A DNA stretch of 64,000 nt from Salirhabdus salicampi (GCF_024259515.1 NZ_JANBWE010000001.1:1-64000); one strand, 5' to 3'. Counted from the first letter of the stretch, positions 52,613 through 61,911 are shown. Translations and numbers: made by a program. The notes: a model not told the origin generated them from the sequence alone.

Positions 52613-54349
52613 TTGCTAATGGATCATAAAAATTTTTTGCAAGTTAGTCAATTATTAGAATTAAAAACATTTCAGGGTAGTGAACTAATTGCAGGATTAA
52701 GTGGGCTATCTAATAAAGTGAAGTCTACAACTGTGGCTGAAGTACCTGATTCTGCAGATTGGATAGCTGGAGGAGAAGTTGTCTTTAGTACTGGGTACTT
52801 TTTTAAAGATGATATAGAACTTCAAAAAACATGGTTAAATTCATTAATAAACAATGGTGCTTCCGCCTTGGCATTAAAACCTGAGAGGTTTTTGGGGGAT
52901 ATTGATAAGTCCTTTAAAGAGATTGCCGATAGGCAATCGTTTCCGATAATCAAATTACCAAATACTGTTATTTGGCCTACGCTTATTCAAAATGTAACGG
53001 AAAAACTACAAGAGCACCAATATGAGATATTAAGAAAAACTGGGGATATCCACAATCATTTAACAAATCTTGTATTAAGTGGTGGAAATCTAGGAGACAT
53101 AACACAAACAATTTCCAATTTAGTTGGCAATCCTGTTATTGTGGAAGATTGTTTATTAGATGTTTTAGTATATAAATATCCGGACAATAAAAGTAACGAA
53201 AAGTTTAAAGGGCTAATAGATTATAGAATATCCGATAAATATAGAAAAAAGTTCAAAAAAACAAACCCTTATAACAAAAGTATTAAGGAACGTGATAATA
53301 ATTTATTTACCTTAGAAGTAAATGTTAAGGGCCAAGAGAGTTTTAATCAACAAGTTCTGCCAATTGTAGCTAATAATGTTCTCTATGGTTTTTTATCAGC
53401 AATTGAGGTACATAATGAAATATCCCGGATTGATGTAAAAGCGTTAGAGCATGGTGCAACTACTATCGCCCTAGATATGATTAAAACCAGAGTTACACTT
53501 GAGTCAACTACTCGAACTAAAACCTCATTTATGAATGAGTTAATTCAAGGTTCTTTAAAAGGTGACTTAGAAACATATGTAAATAAAAAGATTATCCCTT
53601 ATAACATCTCAGAACCCTCAATTATTGTTAATATAAATATAGATAGTTTAGATGACGAACATTTTTGGATAGATAATAAAAATGAAAATTTTTTTATAGA
53701 GCGATATGAGCAAAAAATAGAGAAGGCGATAGAATTAAACCTAGATCAACTTGGACATAAAAAACGATTTGTAACTTCCCAAGGAAACATGTTTACAATC
53801 ATTCTCCCCCTCAGAGAAAAGAATGATTCTTCATATTTTCGTGAAGTTAAAGATACATTTGATAACCTGTTGTCAAGATTATTACAAGAGTTTTCTAACA
53901 TAAACTTTACAATTGGCATAAGCGATCCTTATTATGACTTAGACGAAATTAAAAAATCCTATTTAGAAGCTAAGCAAACAACAGATTTGGCAAAAGAGTT
54001 TCTTGGTTCTAACACAGTTTCTCTTTATAAAGATTTAGGAGTGCTAAAAATTTTAGCATTGATAGAAAATAAAAATGAATTGTATAGATACTGTAACGAA
54101 ACTTTAGGAGAGTTAATTTCCAACGATAAAAGTAATAAAGATAATTTATGTAATACACTTGAGGTCTATTTGGAAAAAAACGGGAATGTTACAGAGGCTG
54201 CAAAAGAATTATATGTGCATCCCAATACGTTAAATTATAGAATTAAAAAAATAAATAAGGTTTTATCAATTGATCTTAGTCAAGCATCAATTCGGTTAAG
54301 CTTATACTTAGCTCTTTTAATTAAGAAGGTACTGGATAGAACCCATTAG
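52613..54349 (+). CDS. PucR-family transcriptional regulator
   Basis: 578 residues. N-terminal PucR sensor domain (~1-125: VKSTTVAEVPDSADWIAGGE, ending TLIQNVTEKLQEHQ), a middle region with a GGDEF-like CdaR fold (~300-490), and a C-terminal helix-turn-helix (LEKNGNVTEAAKELYVHPNT with LNYRIKKI). PucR is the activator of ureide/purine catabolism in B. subtilis. Last gene of the amidohydrolase-nitrilase-TRAP operon, which it probably controls in response to the substrate. TTG start after AAAAGGAGAACC. Confidence 0.92.
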   Translation: MLMDHKNFLQVSQLLELKTFQGSELIAGLSGLSNKVKSTTVAEVPDSADWIAGGEVVFSTGYFFKDDIELQKTWLNSLINNGASALALKPERFLGDIDKSFKEIADRQSFPIIKLPNTVIWPTLIQNVTEKLQEHQYEILRKTGDIHNHLTNLVLSGGNLGDITQTISNLVGNPVIVEDCLLDVLVYKYPDNKSNEKFKGLIDYRISDKYRKKFKKTNPYNKSIKERDNNLFTLEVNVKGQESFNQQVLPIVANNVLYGFLSAIEVHNEISRIDVKALEHGATTIALDMIKTRVTLESTTRTKTSFMNELIQGSLKGDLETYVNKKIIPYNISEPSIIVNINIDSLDDEHFWIDNKNENFFIERYEQKIEKAIELNLDQLGHKKRFVTSQGNMFTIILPLREKNDSSYFREVKDTFDNLLSRLLQEFSNINFTIGISDPYYDLDEIKKSYLEAKQTTDLAKEFLGSNTVSLYKDLGVLKILALIENKNELYRYCNETLGELISNDKSNKDNLCNTLEVYLEKNGNVTEAAKELYVHPNTLNYRIKKINKVLSIDLSQASIRLSLYLALLIKKVLDRTH

Positions 54350-54475
54350 GTTAGGGGTATGATAAGAATTGTAACATTTAATATTATACTCGTCTTAAGT
54401 ATAATTCACTCTTTTTGGATCATTATAATTCTTAACTTAGTTGCCCATTAATAACTCATTCAGGAGGGAAACATC

Positions 54476-54586
54476 TTGGTTAAAGACTCACATGCACCTC
54501 GGGAAAAACGAAACGGTGAAGGCAAAAGACCTGATGAACAAAGACGGGGAAAAGCAAAATCAGGTGGACGGGGAAAATCGAGGTAG
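54476..54586 (+). CDS. Small basic peptide (36 aa)
   Basis: Short frame starting at TTG with a strong CAGGAGGGAAACATC site. The peptide (MVKDSHAPREKRNGEGKRPD, then Gly/Lys/Arg-rich) has no hydrophobic core and would be disordered and highly basic, like many small sporulation or nucleic-acid-binding peptides of bacilli. No family recognised. A terminator follows at 54614. Confidence 0.5.
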   Translation: MVKDSHAPREKRNGEGKRPDEQRRGKAKSGGRGKSR

Positions 54587-54613
54587 GCCATATTATATAC
54601 ACTTTCGTAAAAC

Positions 54614-54655
54614 AAAAAAGCACAACAAGCGTAAGATCCGCTTCATTGTGCTTTT
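54614..54655. terminator. Bidirectional terminator
   Basis: AAAAGCACAA / TTGTGCTTTT outer stem with an inner AAGCG/CGCTT stem; it ends the small peptide gene (+) and the SDR operon (-). Confidence 0.85.
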
Positions 54656-54672
54656 CCTTTGTTCTCATTCAA

Positions 54673-55422
54673 CTATAGAAACGCTGCTCCTCCGTTAGGG
54701 CTAATCGTTTGGCCGCAGAAATAATTGCCGTCATCGGAGGCTAGGAGTAAAGCTGTTGCTGCCATTTCTTCAACCGTACCTAGTCTTTTTAATGGAACGT
54801 CTTTTTCTTTTTCAATCCATTCTTCATCCATATCTGAAAGGATCATATCTGTCTCTACTGGCCCGGGAGCTAATGTGTTCACTAAAATGTTTGGTGCTAA
54901 CTCCAGAGCTAAGCTTTTTGTTAAGCTATTGATGCCGCCTTTTGCTGCTGTATAATGGGTGAAGTTGGCCCGACCTTTCAATGAGAGTTCAGATGACACG
55001 TTAATAATTTTCCCAACCATATCTTTGTTCATTAGTGGTAGTAAATATTTTGTCGTGAGAAATACACCTCGTAAGTCTACATTCATCAACTTATCCCATT
55101 CTTCAACGGGCATGTCGACTAAAGGATATTCCTTTCCGATCGTACCTGCATTATTTACAATAATATGAATTGCTCCAAACACTTCCTTAATTTGATGAGC
55201 CATGTTGATTATTTGTTGTTGTTCTCCCATATCTGCTTGAATTGGTAAAGCTTTTACACCATAAGATTCAAGTTCTTTAGCTGTTTTGTCAGCTTCTTCT
55301 TTGTTCGAGCGATAGGTAAATGCGATATGTGCCCCTTCATTTGCATAGGCAATCGCAATTCCTTTACCTATACCTCTGCTTCCGCCTGTAATCACTGCTA
55401 CACGATTTTTTAATTTACCCAT
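54673..55422 (-). CDS. Short-chain dehydrogenase/reductase
   Basis: 249 residues, FabG-like. Cofactor loop TGGSRGIGKG (~12-21), NNAG (~89-92), catalytic Ser in NVSSELS, Tyr and Lys in YTAAKGG (~155-159). Oxidises or reduces an alcohol/carbonyl group with NAD(P); substrate not readable. Its start overlaps the end of the symporter gene by 13 bases, so the two are translationally coupled and may handle the same compound. Confidence 0.92.
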   Translation of the reverse strand: MGKLKNRVAVITGGSRGIGKGIAIAYANEGAHIAFTYRSNKEEADKTAKELESYGVKALPIQADMGEQQQIINMAHQIKEVFGAIHIIVNNAGTIGKEYPLVDMPVEEWDKLMNVDLRGVFLTTKYLLPLMNKDMVGKIINVSSELSLKGRANFTHYTAAKGGINSLTKSLALELAPNILVNTLAPGPVETDMILSDMDEEWIEKEKDVPLKRLGTVEEMAATALLLASDDGNYFCGQTISPNGGAAFL

Positions 55423-56894
55423 TTGTCCCCTCCGAACGTTTCTTCCGTTGGTAGCTCATCCGCCGTTTTGTCTAGCTCTCTAGCATGGGCATCAAGTGTC
55501 GCCTGATTAGGTGGAGATAATTTCGATACAACGACGATAATAATACCAGAAATGACTACCGCAAAGAATACGGGTTCTTGCAGTAACGTCCATAGTAATC
55601 CACCTTCACCAGGAAGTGGTACCCCTGCAAAGAGTGTTACTACATATACAAACAATCCTGCACTTATGCTGCTCCATACTGCTTTCGATGAAACACCTTT
55701 CCAAAACGGAGGAAGTAGAAGTGGCCAGAATAAAGTCGCAAAAATAATATCCCAGGCAAGATAAGCTACAGCTAAGACTTGTTCAAATGAAATGGAAATG
55801 TATAGAGCTACTACACCGCAAACGAGTATGGCAACTCTTGAATAAAATAGTAACTTCTTTTGTGACGGTTTTTTGTTAATAAAATCTAAGTAAATATTTT
55901 TCGCAAATACACCAACTGCAGCCATGTAACATGCTGCTAATGTCGACATCGCCATTCCAACCATCGCCGTTAAAAACAAACCAGCAAAGATAGGGTGCCA
56001 ATAATCTAATGGATATAGAAGTAATAATGATTCTGCATTTTCTACCCCTGGATATAACATCTTGAATGCTTCCCCAATAATTCCTGGAGTCCAACCAACA
56101 ATTAAAACAATGAGGCCTGCAATGATCATTGATTTTGAGGCAATGGATGGACTTTTAGCACCAGCTACTCTTTGGCCTAAATCAGCAGCGGCAAGGTTGC
56201 CTAATGCGAGAACTAAATATAAAATCCAAAAGTCTGCCCCGCTTTGGTCAAATAGTCGATTCACATCCCACCAGTTAGGATTGAAAATTTCCCCTTGATT
56301 CGTAAAGATAATAACTAACGTTACCGTTAAAATACCTAACACAGATATGATTCCATTAAGCACATCTGCGTATGCTAATGACCATAATCCTCCCATAAGT
56401 GTATAAACAATCGTAAGAATTACGAAAACGATGGCACTTGCCCAAAACGGAATGTCAAAGATGACTTGGATAATATAAGCCCCACCAACGGTTAATGCAC
56501 CGGCATTAAAGAAACCGAAGGCAACAATCATGATGATTCCCGCGTATGCACCTAATTTTTTGTCTGCAAAGCGTATTCCGTAATAATCGGCAATTGTCCA
56601 ACCTTTTAACCTTCTAAGTGGCTTTACCCATGTGAAAGCACAAATAATCATAGCCGTTCCTAGACCACCCATTGTGGCGAATGATTCCCATCCTCCTAAG
56701 AAATAACCGGAATCCACCGCCGCAAAGTAAAACGGTGCAGCTAATAGTGCAGCCGTTAAACTCCATGTAACCAACGGTAATGGTAAGTTCCAGTTGGCAA
56801 TAATGAGGTCTTCTGCGCTGTCTACCCTTTTATAGCCTTTAAAGGCAAGTAAGTAGATGGCAATCATGAAGACAACAAAAATAAACGTAATCAT
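55410..56894 (-). CDS. Sodium:solute symporter (SSS family)
   Basis: 494 residues, 13 or so membrane helices. IADYYGIRFADKKLGAYAGI and LMGGLWSLAYADVLNGIISV are family hallmarks (the second gives the DG-type sodium/substrate segment). A cytoplasmic C-terminal tail (LDAHARELDKTADELPTEE) follows the last helix. Imports an organic solute with sodium. AAAGGAGGATTCAGT before ATG. A cre-like site lies about 135 bp upstream. Confidence 0.92.
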   Translation of the reverse strand: MITFIFVVFMIAIYLLAFKGYKRVDSAEDLIIANWNLPLPLVTWSLTAALLAAPFYFAAVDSGYFLGGWESFATMGGLGTAMIICAFTWVKPLRRLKGWTIADYYGIRFADKKLGAYAGIIMIVAFGFFNAGALTVGGAYIIQVIFDIPFWASAIVFVILTIVYTLMGGLWSLAYADVLNGIISVLGILTVTLVIIFTNQGEIFNPNWWDVNRLFDQSGADFWILYLVLALGNLAAADLGQRVAGAKSPSIASKSMIIAGLIVLIVGWTPGIIGEAFKMLYPGVENAESLLLLYPLDYWHPIFAGLFLTAMVGMAMSTLAACYMAAVGVFAKNIYLDFINKKPSQKKLLFYSRVAILVCGVVALYISISFEQVLAVAYLAWDIIFATLFWPLLLPPFWKGVSSKAVWSSISAGLFVYVVTLFAGVPLPGEGGLLWTLLQEPVFFAVVISGIIIVVVSKLSPPNQATLDAHARELDKTADELPTEETFGGDKWVN

Positions 56895-57026
56895 ACTGAA
56901 TCCTCCTTTTTATAGTTTAGTTCTTAATAAATAAAGTCAGAATATACTGAAAACTAAAAGCGCACTGCGGGAAACCATTTAGCAATCATAAAGGAACCAA
57001 TTGCTAGCAATAACAACACAGTAAAT

Positions 57027-57040
57027 TGGAACCGCTTACA
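57027..57040. promoter_or_regulatory. CcpA-like cre site upstream of the symporter operon
   Basis: TGGAACCGCTTACA on the + strand (TGTAAGCGGTTCCA on the - strand) matches the cre consensus with one mismatch. It suggests glucose repression of the symporter-SDR operon. Confidence 0.5.
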
Positions 57041-57050
57041 AATTAACCGC

Positions 57051-57896
57051 TTAATCAAGTTGTATAAAAGGGGAGTGTTCAACTTTTAATTCCCCGGAAG
57101 ACCATTTCTCCTCGATCTCATTTAATGTTGTAAACCATACCCCGGGTTTCGATTTCATATAGTGAATGAGTTCGTTTAGCATGTTAATCCGGGAACTTCT
57201 GCCAATAAGCTGCGGGTGCATCGTTAACACAAAGCAACCACCATCTTGGTACAGTCCGTCAAATTCTGCTTTCCATAGTCGATAAACTTTATCTGGTTCC
57301 TCGATGGAGAAACCGATTGGAGGTTCAGCAGAAAACGCAAATTGTTCCCAGTCATCTAGCAACCATGTGACTGGTATTTCAAGAATTTTTTCGTTATGCC
57401 CACCATCAATCGTATAAGGAACATCATTTCCCATTAAGCTAGAATCGAAGCGGAAATCATATTTTTTCAATAAGCTTGGCGTATGTCGATTTATTTCCCA
57501 TAAGGGTGCTCGATACCCTTCTGGATAATAGCCCGCATATTTCTTAATTGCTTCTCTACCTTTCACTATAATCTCTTCTTCTTCTTCAAAGGTTAAGTCA
57601 TCAAGGCGTTCGTGAAAGTAGCCATGATGACCAATTGGATGATTTTTCTCTACTATTCTTTCGATAACAGTCGGATCTATATTAGCTACAGCTCCTGGGA
57701 CAAAAAAGTTTGCTTTCAGGTCATTCTCGCTTAACAAGGTTAAAATGCGGTTTAATCCAACGGTTCTTCCGTACGTTCCTATAGATAATAGTGACATCCG
57801 TGACTTGTTTTTCTCATTGAATGTAAAAGCTGTTTCAGCATCTACATCAAAGGATAAAACGACAGCCATCTGTTTTCCGTTGGGCCATTTCATCAT
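57051..57896 (-). CDS. Polysaccharide deacetylase-family hydrolase (HpPgdA/PuuE-like)
   Basis: 281 residues of the carbohydrate esterase 4 fold. VVLSFDVDAET gives the metal/catalytic Asp pair; GHHGYFHE gives the two metal His; YRAPLWE and TMHPQLIGRSSR are the later conserved motifs. There is no signal peptide, so it acts in the cytoplasm, as do relatives that hydrolyse small amides (allantoin, N-formyl or N-acyl compounds) rather than polymers. It lies 28-30 bp after the agmatinase-family gene on the same strand. I prefer the ATG at 57896 after GAGGTGGAT to the GTG two codons earlier. Confidence 0.85.
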   Translation of the reverse strand: MMKWPNGKQMAVVLSFDVDAETAFTFNEKNKSRMSLLSIGTYGRTVGLNRILTLLSENDLKANFFVPGAVANIDPTVIERIVEKNHPIGHHGYFHERLDDLTFEEEEEIIVKGREAIKKYAGYYPEGYRAPLWEINRHTPSLLKKYDFRFDSSLMGNDVPYTIDGGHNEKILEIPVTWLLDDWEQFAFSAEPPIGFSIEEPDKVYRLWKAEFDGLYQDGGCFVLTMHPQLIGRSSRINMLNELIHYMKSKPGVWFTTLNEIEEKWSSGELKVEHSPFIQLD

Positions 57897-57930
57897 ATCC
57901 ACCTCTTTCCCTATAAATATATAATTGTTT

Positions 57931-58890
57931 CTATTGGTTACGTTTATGGAATGCTAAAATAGATAGAAATTCATAAACGATGTTTGCCCCTAATTGAGCT
58001 GTAATTTCAGCATTATCTAACGCTGGCAAAACCTCAACCAAGTCAAAACCGACATAGTTTAAATCTGGTAAATGACGCACATAGTTCAGACCTTCATAGC
58101 TCGTTACACCACCAGGTTCAGGTGTTCCTGTTCCTGGTGCATATGCGGGATCAAAGAAGTCGATATCGAAGGTAAGAAATACGGGCTTCTCTCCTACCGT
58201 GCTTTTAATTTGTTCACTTAACTGTTCAGGAGATAAGGAACGAAGCTCGTCTATCGTAATCACATGGAAACCCATATTTATTGCTTCATCTACATCACTT
58301 GGATCATATACGGTTCCCCTAAGTCCAATTTGGATTGAAGTAGAGGGGTCAACAATGTGTTCTTCTAATGCTCTTCGAAAAGGTGTACCATGAGTATACT
58401 TTTTGCCCCAATAGTTGTCCCAAGTATCACCGTGGGCGTCAAAGTGAACAAGACTTAATGCTCCATACTTTTCGGACAATCCTCTTAGTTCTCCTAAAGT
58501 GACAGAGTGGTCACCACCAAGCCCAATGGGAATAATATTATGCCTTGCCAGTGCACTATAAGCAGTTTTCATAATGTCATAGGATTCGTGGATATGACCG
58601 GGTATTAGAGGTAAATCACCGTAATCAATGACAGAACAATAATCAAAGGGGTTGAGTTTATGAAAAGCGTTAGAAGGTCTTAGAAGCATAGAAATTTCAC
58701 GTATTCCGGAAGGTCCGAAGCGGGATCCTGACCGGTAGCTTGCAGCAGTGTCGAAAGGTAATCCTACAATGGCAACATCTATATCCTCATGAGGATCAGT
58801 AATATAAGGCAGTTTCATAAAAGTTCTAATGCCAGTGTATCGTGGTGCATCACTATGGTGACTTGGACCATATTTAGGTTCTTTAGCCAA
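57931..58890 (-). CDS. Ureohydrolase of the agmatinase family
   Basis: 319 residues. Binuclear metal site intact: GGDHS (~117), FDAHGDT (~140-146) and DIDFFDPAYAPGTGTPEPGG (~219-238). Relatives release urea from agmatine, guanidinobutyrate, guanidinopropionate or guanidine itself; the loop GKKYTHGTPFRRA may set the specificity but I cannot decide between them. TTG start with ACAGGAGGGATAAAA. Co-transcribed with the deacetylase-fold hydrolase and perhaps fed by the symporter downstream. Confidence 0.9.
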   Translation of the reverse strand: MAKEPKYGPSHHSDAPRYTGIRTFMKLPYITDPHEDIDVAIVGLPFDTAASYRSGSRFGPSGIREISMLLRPSNAFHKLNPFDYCSVIDYGDLPLIPGHIHESYDIMKTAYSALARHNIIPIGLGGDHSVTLGELRGLSEKYGALSLVHFDAHGDTWDNYWGKKYTHGTPFRRALEEHIVDPSTSIQIGLRGTVYDPSDVDEAINMGFHVITIDELRSLSPEQLSEQIKSTVGEKPVFLTFDIDFFDPAYAPGTGTPEPGGVTSYEGLNYVRHLPDLNYVGFDLVEVLPALDNAEITAQLGANIVYEFLSILAFHKRNQ

Positions 58891-59085
58891 TTTTATCCCT
58901 CCTGTTTACCCTTAACTATAAGGTAAAACAAGGGTTACACGAATAGACAAAATGTTAAGAATTTTCAATAATTACATTACTAAGTGTCTAAACGGATAGG
59001 TGATATGGCACTTTTATGTGCAACCGCCATCAAGGAAGGTAATATTTCCCCGTTATGTATGCTATAATGAAATGAATTAAATAGA

Positions 59086-59182
59086 TTATCCAGAGTGACA
59101 GAGAGAACTGGCTCGTTGATGTCACAGCAACCTGCTTTATGTAAGGTGCTCCTACCAGCAAAGCGTCTGCTTTGAATGATAA
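59086..59182 (+). ncRNA. SAM-I (S-box) riboswitch
   Basis: All S-box landmarks are in order: P1 TTATC / GATAA closing the domain, CAGAG after P1, GAGAGAACTGGCTC and GTTGATG-CACAGCAACC (against GGGACTGGCCC ... GCAACC), AAGGTGCT-CC-ACCAGC (P3), and P4 CTGCTTTG before the closing strand. A terminator follows at 59197. High SAM should stop transcription before the gene at 59258. A -10 TATAAT lies at 59063-59068. Confidence 0.9.
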
Positions 59183-59196
59183 AACCGGTCAAAAGG

Positions 59197-59233
59197 ACTT
59201 CTTTTTGCATTCATGGCAGAAAGAAGTTTTTTT
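59197..59233 (+). terminator. Riboswitch expression-platform terminator
   Basis: ACTTCTTTttGC / GCagAAAGAAGT stem followed by seven T, directly after the S-box aptamer. Confidence 0.85.
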
Positions 59234-59257
59234 ATATTTTCAAAAGGAGTGAGAAGT

Positions 59258-59476
59258 ATGGATTTTCATGTGAGAAATGGAGAAGTCGTACAATTAACGG
59301 AGAAAGAGGCAAAACAAGTGAAGCGGAAAGGGGTTTATATTACGGAGTTGACGAAACATATGACACAAGAGGAATTGGAGGCCTTTAAAAAAGAACGTTA
59401 TGAAAAATTTCTGAAACCAATAATGAATCACAACGAATCACAGCTTAAGGCGGTTCAAAACCGTAAAGAGAAATAA
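59258..59476 (+). CDS. Hypothetical 72-aa protein under SAM riboswitch control
   Basis: Charged, soluble, helical protein (starts MDFHVRNGEVVQLTEKEAK; later TQEELEAFKKERYEKFLKPI). No domain recognised and no methionine-pathway motif. ATG 59258 follows AAAAGGAGTGAGAAGT and is the first good start behind the riboswitch terminator. Regulation by SAM suggests a role in sulfur or methyl metabolism, but the sequence itself gives no clue. Confidence 0.75.
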   Translation: MDFHVRNGEVVQLTEKEAKQVKRKGVYITELTKHMTQEELEAFKKERYEKFLKPIMNHNESQLKAVQNRKEK

Positions 59477-59483
59477 ATACGAT

Positions 59484-59514
59484 GAAAAGCCCAGTGAATC
59501 TGATTCACTGGGCT
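59484..59514. terminator. Bidirectional terminator
   Basis: AGCCCAGTGAATC / GATTCACTGGGCT stem, with AAAA on the left and ATCTT on the right; shared with the convergent fdhA. Confidence 0.85.
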
Positions 59515-59523
59515 ATCTTCATA

Positions 59524-60741
59524 TTATTGTCTCACTAAGCCGTGAGGATCAATGACGAATTTTTTCGATGCGCCGCCGTCAAACTGTTGATATCCATTCG
59601 GTGCTTCGTCAAGGGAGATTAGGGTAGCATTTACTGCTTTCGCAATTTGTGCGCGGCCGCTTAAAATGGACATCATCAAATCGCGATGGTATTTCATGAC
59701 CGGCGTTTGCCCGGTGACAAATGTGTGAGCTTTAGCCCAACCAAGTCCGAGACGAATTTTTAATGTTCCTTCTTGAGCATCTTTATCAATTCCACCTGGG
59801 TCTCCTGTTACATATAAACCTGGAATCCCAAGACGTCCACCAGCTCTCGTAATTTGCATTGCTGTGTTTAATACCGTTGCGGGAGCTTCACCAGCACCTT
59901 CACCGTGTCCACTTGCTTCAAAACCAACCGCATCTACCGCGCAATCGACTTCAGGTACACCTAAAATTTGTTCAATTTGCTCTCCTACATCTGTATGTTC
60001 CCGAAGGTTAATCGTCTCACAGCCAAAGCTTCTCGCTTGAGCTAAACGTTCTTCAATTAAGTCACCAACAATAACAACAGATGCACCAAGTAGTTGGGCA
60101 GAGTGGGCAGCAGCAAGTCCTACTGGGCCTGCGCCAGCAACATATACTGTGGAACCAGGTTTAACACCAGCGCTTACTGCACCGTGATAACCCGTTGGGA
60201 AAATATCAGAGAGCATCGTTAAATCAAGAATTTTCTCCATAGCCAGGTCTTTATCTGGGAACTTCAATAGCTGAAAATCTGCATATGGAACCATGACATA
60301 TTCAGATTGGCCACCGACCCAGCCACCCATATCTACATAACCGTATGCTGATCCTGGTCGGTCAGGGTTCACATTTTCACAAATGTGAGTATCTTGCTGT
60401 TTACAACTACGGCAACGACCACATGCAATATTAAACGGAACAGACACTAAGTCCCCTTTTTTAATAAATTCTACATCACTTCCGACTTCAATCACTTCAC
60501 CTGTAATCTCATGCCCTAACACTAAGCCACTAGGAGCCGTTGTCCGCCCTCTTACCATATGCTGATCACTACCACAAATGTTTGTCGTAACAACTTTTAA
60601 AATAACCCCATGATTACACTTTCTTCCAACATTCAATGGGTTTACACCCGGTCCATCTCGAAGTACTAAATCAGGATAGCTAATATCCCGAATTTCCACC
60701 TCTCCAGGTTTCACATAAACAACTCCACGATTTCCCGCCAA
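59524..60741 (-). CDS. fdhA: Glutathione-independent formaldehyde dehydrogenase
   Basis: 405 residues, a zinc MDR enzyme that oxidises formaldehyde to formate with bound NAD. Catalytic zinc: ICGSDQHMVRG and GHEITGE; structural zinc: the four Cys of CGRCRSCKQQDTHIC; Rossmann loop GAGPVGLAAA. Typical FdhA stretches: NPDRPGSAYGYVDMGGWVGG and DLTMLSDIFPTGYHGAV. TTG start with GAGGAGGAATTCAG. Monocistronic; detoxification role. Confidence 0.94.
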   Translation of the reverse strand: MAGNRGVVYVKPGEVEIRDISYPDLVLRDGPGVNPLNVGRKCNHGVILKVVTTNICGSDQHMVRGRTTAPSGLVLGHEITGEVIEVGSDVEFIKKGDLVSVPFNIACGRCRSCKQQDTHICENVNPDRPGSAYGYVDMGGWVGGQSEYVMVPYADFQLLKFPDKDLAMEKILDLTMLSDIFPTGYHGAVSAGVKPGSTVYVAGAGPVGLAAAHSAQLLGASVVIVGDLIEERLAQARSFGCETINLREHTDVGEQIEQILGVPEVDCAVDAVGFEASGHGEGAGEAPATVLNTAMQITRAGGRLGIPGLYVTGDPGGIDKDAQEGTLKIRLGLGWAKAHTFVTGQTPVMKYHRDLMMSILSGRAQIAKAVNATLISLDEAPNGYQQFDGGASKKFVIDPHGLVRQ

Positions 60742-61004
60742 CTGAATTCCTCCTCAAAATAATGGTGAAAATATGAAATTTTTACCATTATACGAGCTAA
60801 TATGTAAAATATTACATTTAATTTTGATCATCTACTTTTATAAGTTTAAAACTATAATGTAAAACCTGCTTTTACATAATGGGAAACGTTTATGCTACCT
60901 TCAAATTGCTAATCCGAGTATAATGGCGAAGAAGAAAGGCACGGGCTTATTAATTTCGAGCAACTACAAATAATATCAAGTAGAACATACTAGGAGTGAA
61001 AGAG

Positions 61005-61835
61005 ATGTCCAGGAGCCGCATCCAAAAGGAATACATATCGATTTCAAATGTAAATGTTTATTGTGAATATATTTTAAATGGGAAGCCGCCTATTGTACTC
61101 ATTCACGGGTATTTATCATCAACCTATACCTTCAATCGACTTATGCCTCTTTTGACAGAGCATTTTTCCGTTATTGCTATAGATTTACCTGGTTTTGGGA
61201 GAAGTGAAAAATCCCGTACATTTTATTATTCCTTTGCGAACTATGGTAAATTGGTACTTGAATGTATGGATTATTTTGGAATAGAAAAGGCTTTTTTGGC
61301 AGGTCACTCAATGGGGGGGCAACTCGTAATAAATGCTGCTAAAATTGCTCCTGAAAGAGTTCAAAAACTCATCCTTCTATGTAGTTCTGGCTATCAAAAG
61401 AGAGTGAATAAATCTCTTGTTTTTAGTTCGTACTTACCTTTCTTTCATATATATGCACGACGCTATATTGGACAAAAAACAATTAGAGAAGCCTTGGAAG
61501 ATGTGTTATATGATCACTCCCTTATTACAGATGAAATGATGACGGAATTTGAACGGCCACTGTTACAGAAGGATTTTTACAAATCACTGATAAGACTATT
61601 GAGGCACCGAGAAGGGGATCTACCTTCATCTGAATTAGCGAAAATTGATACCCAGGCTTTATTAATATGGGGAGAAGAGGATAAAGTCGTACCATTGAAT
61701 ATAGGAAAACGGTTAGTAAGAGATCTTCCAAATGCAACATTGATTTCGTATCCTCAAACAGGACATTTAATTACAGAAGAAAGACCGAGAGAACTTTTTC
61801 AGGACATTGTTTCATTCACTGATATTGGAAAATGA
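61005..61835 (+). CDS. Alpha/beta hydrolase
   Basis: 276 residues. HGYLSSTYTF oxyanion region (~32), nucleophile elbow AGHSMGGQ (~103), acid WGEEDKVVP (~225) and His QTGHLI (~253) complete the triad. Esterase, lipase or C-C hydrolase of unknown substrate. ATG 61005 is chosen, seven bases after AGGAGTG. Confidence 0.88.
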   Translation: MSRSRIQKEYISISNVNVYCEYILNGKPPIVLIHGYLSSTYTFNRLMPLLTEHFSVIAIDLPGFGRSEKSRTFYYSFANYGKLVLECMDYFGIEKAFLAGHSMGGQLVINAAKIAPERVQKLILLCSSGYQKRVNKSLVFSSYLPFFHIYARRYIGQKTIREALEDVLYDHSLITDEMMTEFERPLLQKDFYKSLIRLLRHREGDLPSSELAKIDTQALLIWGEEDKVVPLNIGKRLVRDLPNATLISYPQTGHLITEERPRELFQDIVSFTDIGK

Positions 61836-61911
61836 TCAGACCCTATTATATGTTGGTTTTAATATGGGTATAGGTTTGAAAATATCATTATATTTTGCCA
61901 TACGAAAACAC

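Noticed and set aside
54441-54698. An 85-codon frame over the small basic peptide region.
   Set aside because: It runs through the terminator hairpin and lacks a ribosome-binding site at its start; the frame starting at TTG 54476 has the strong site.
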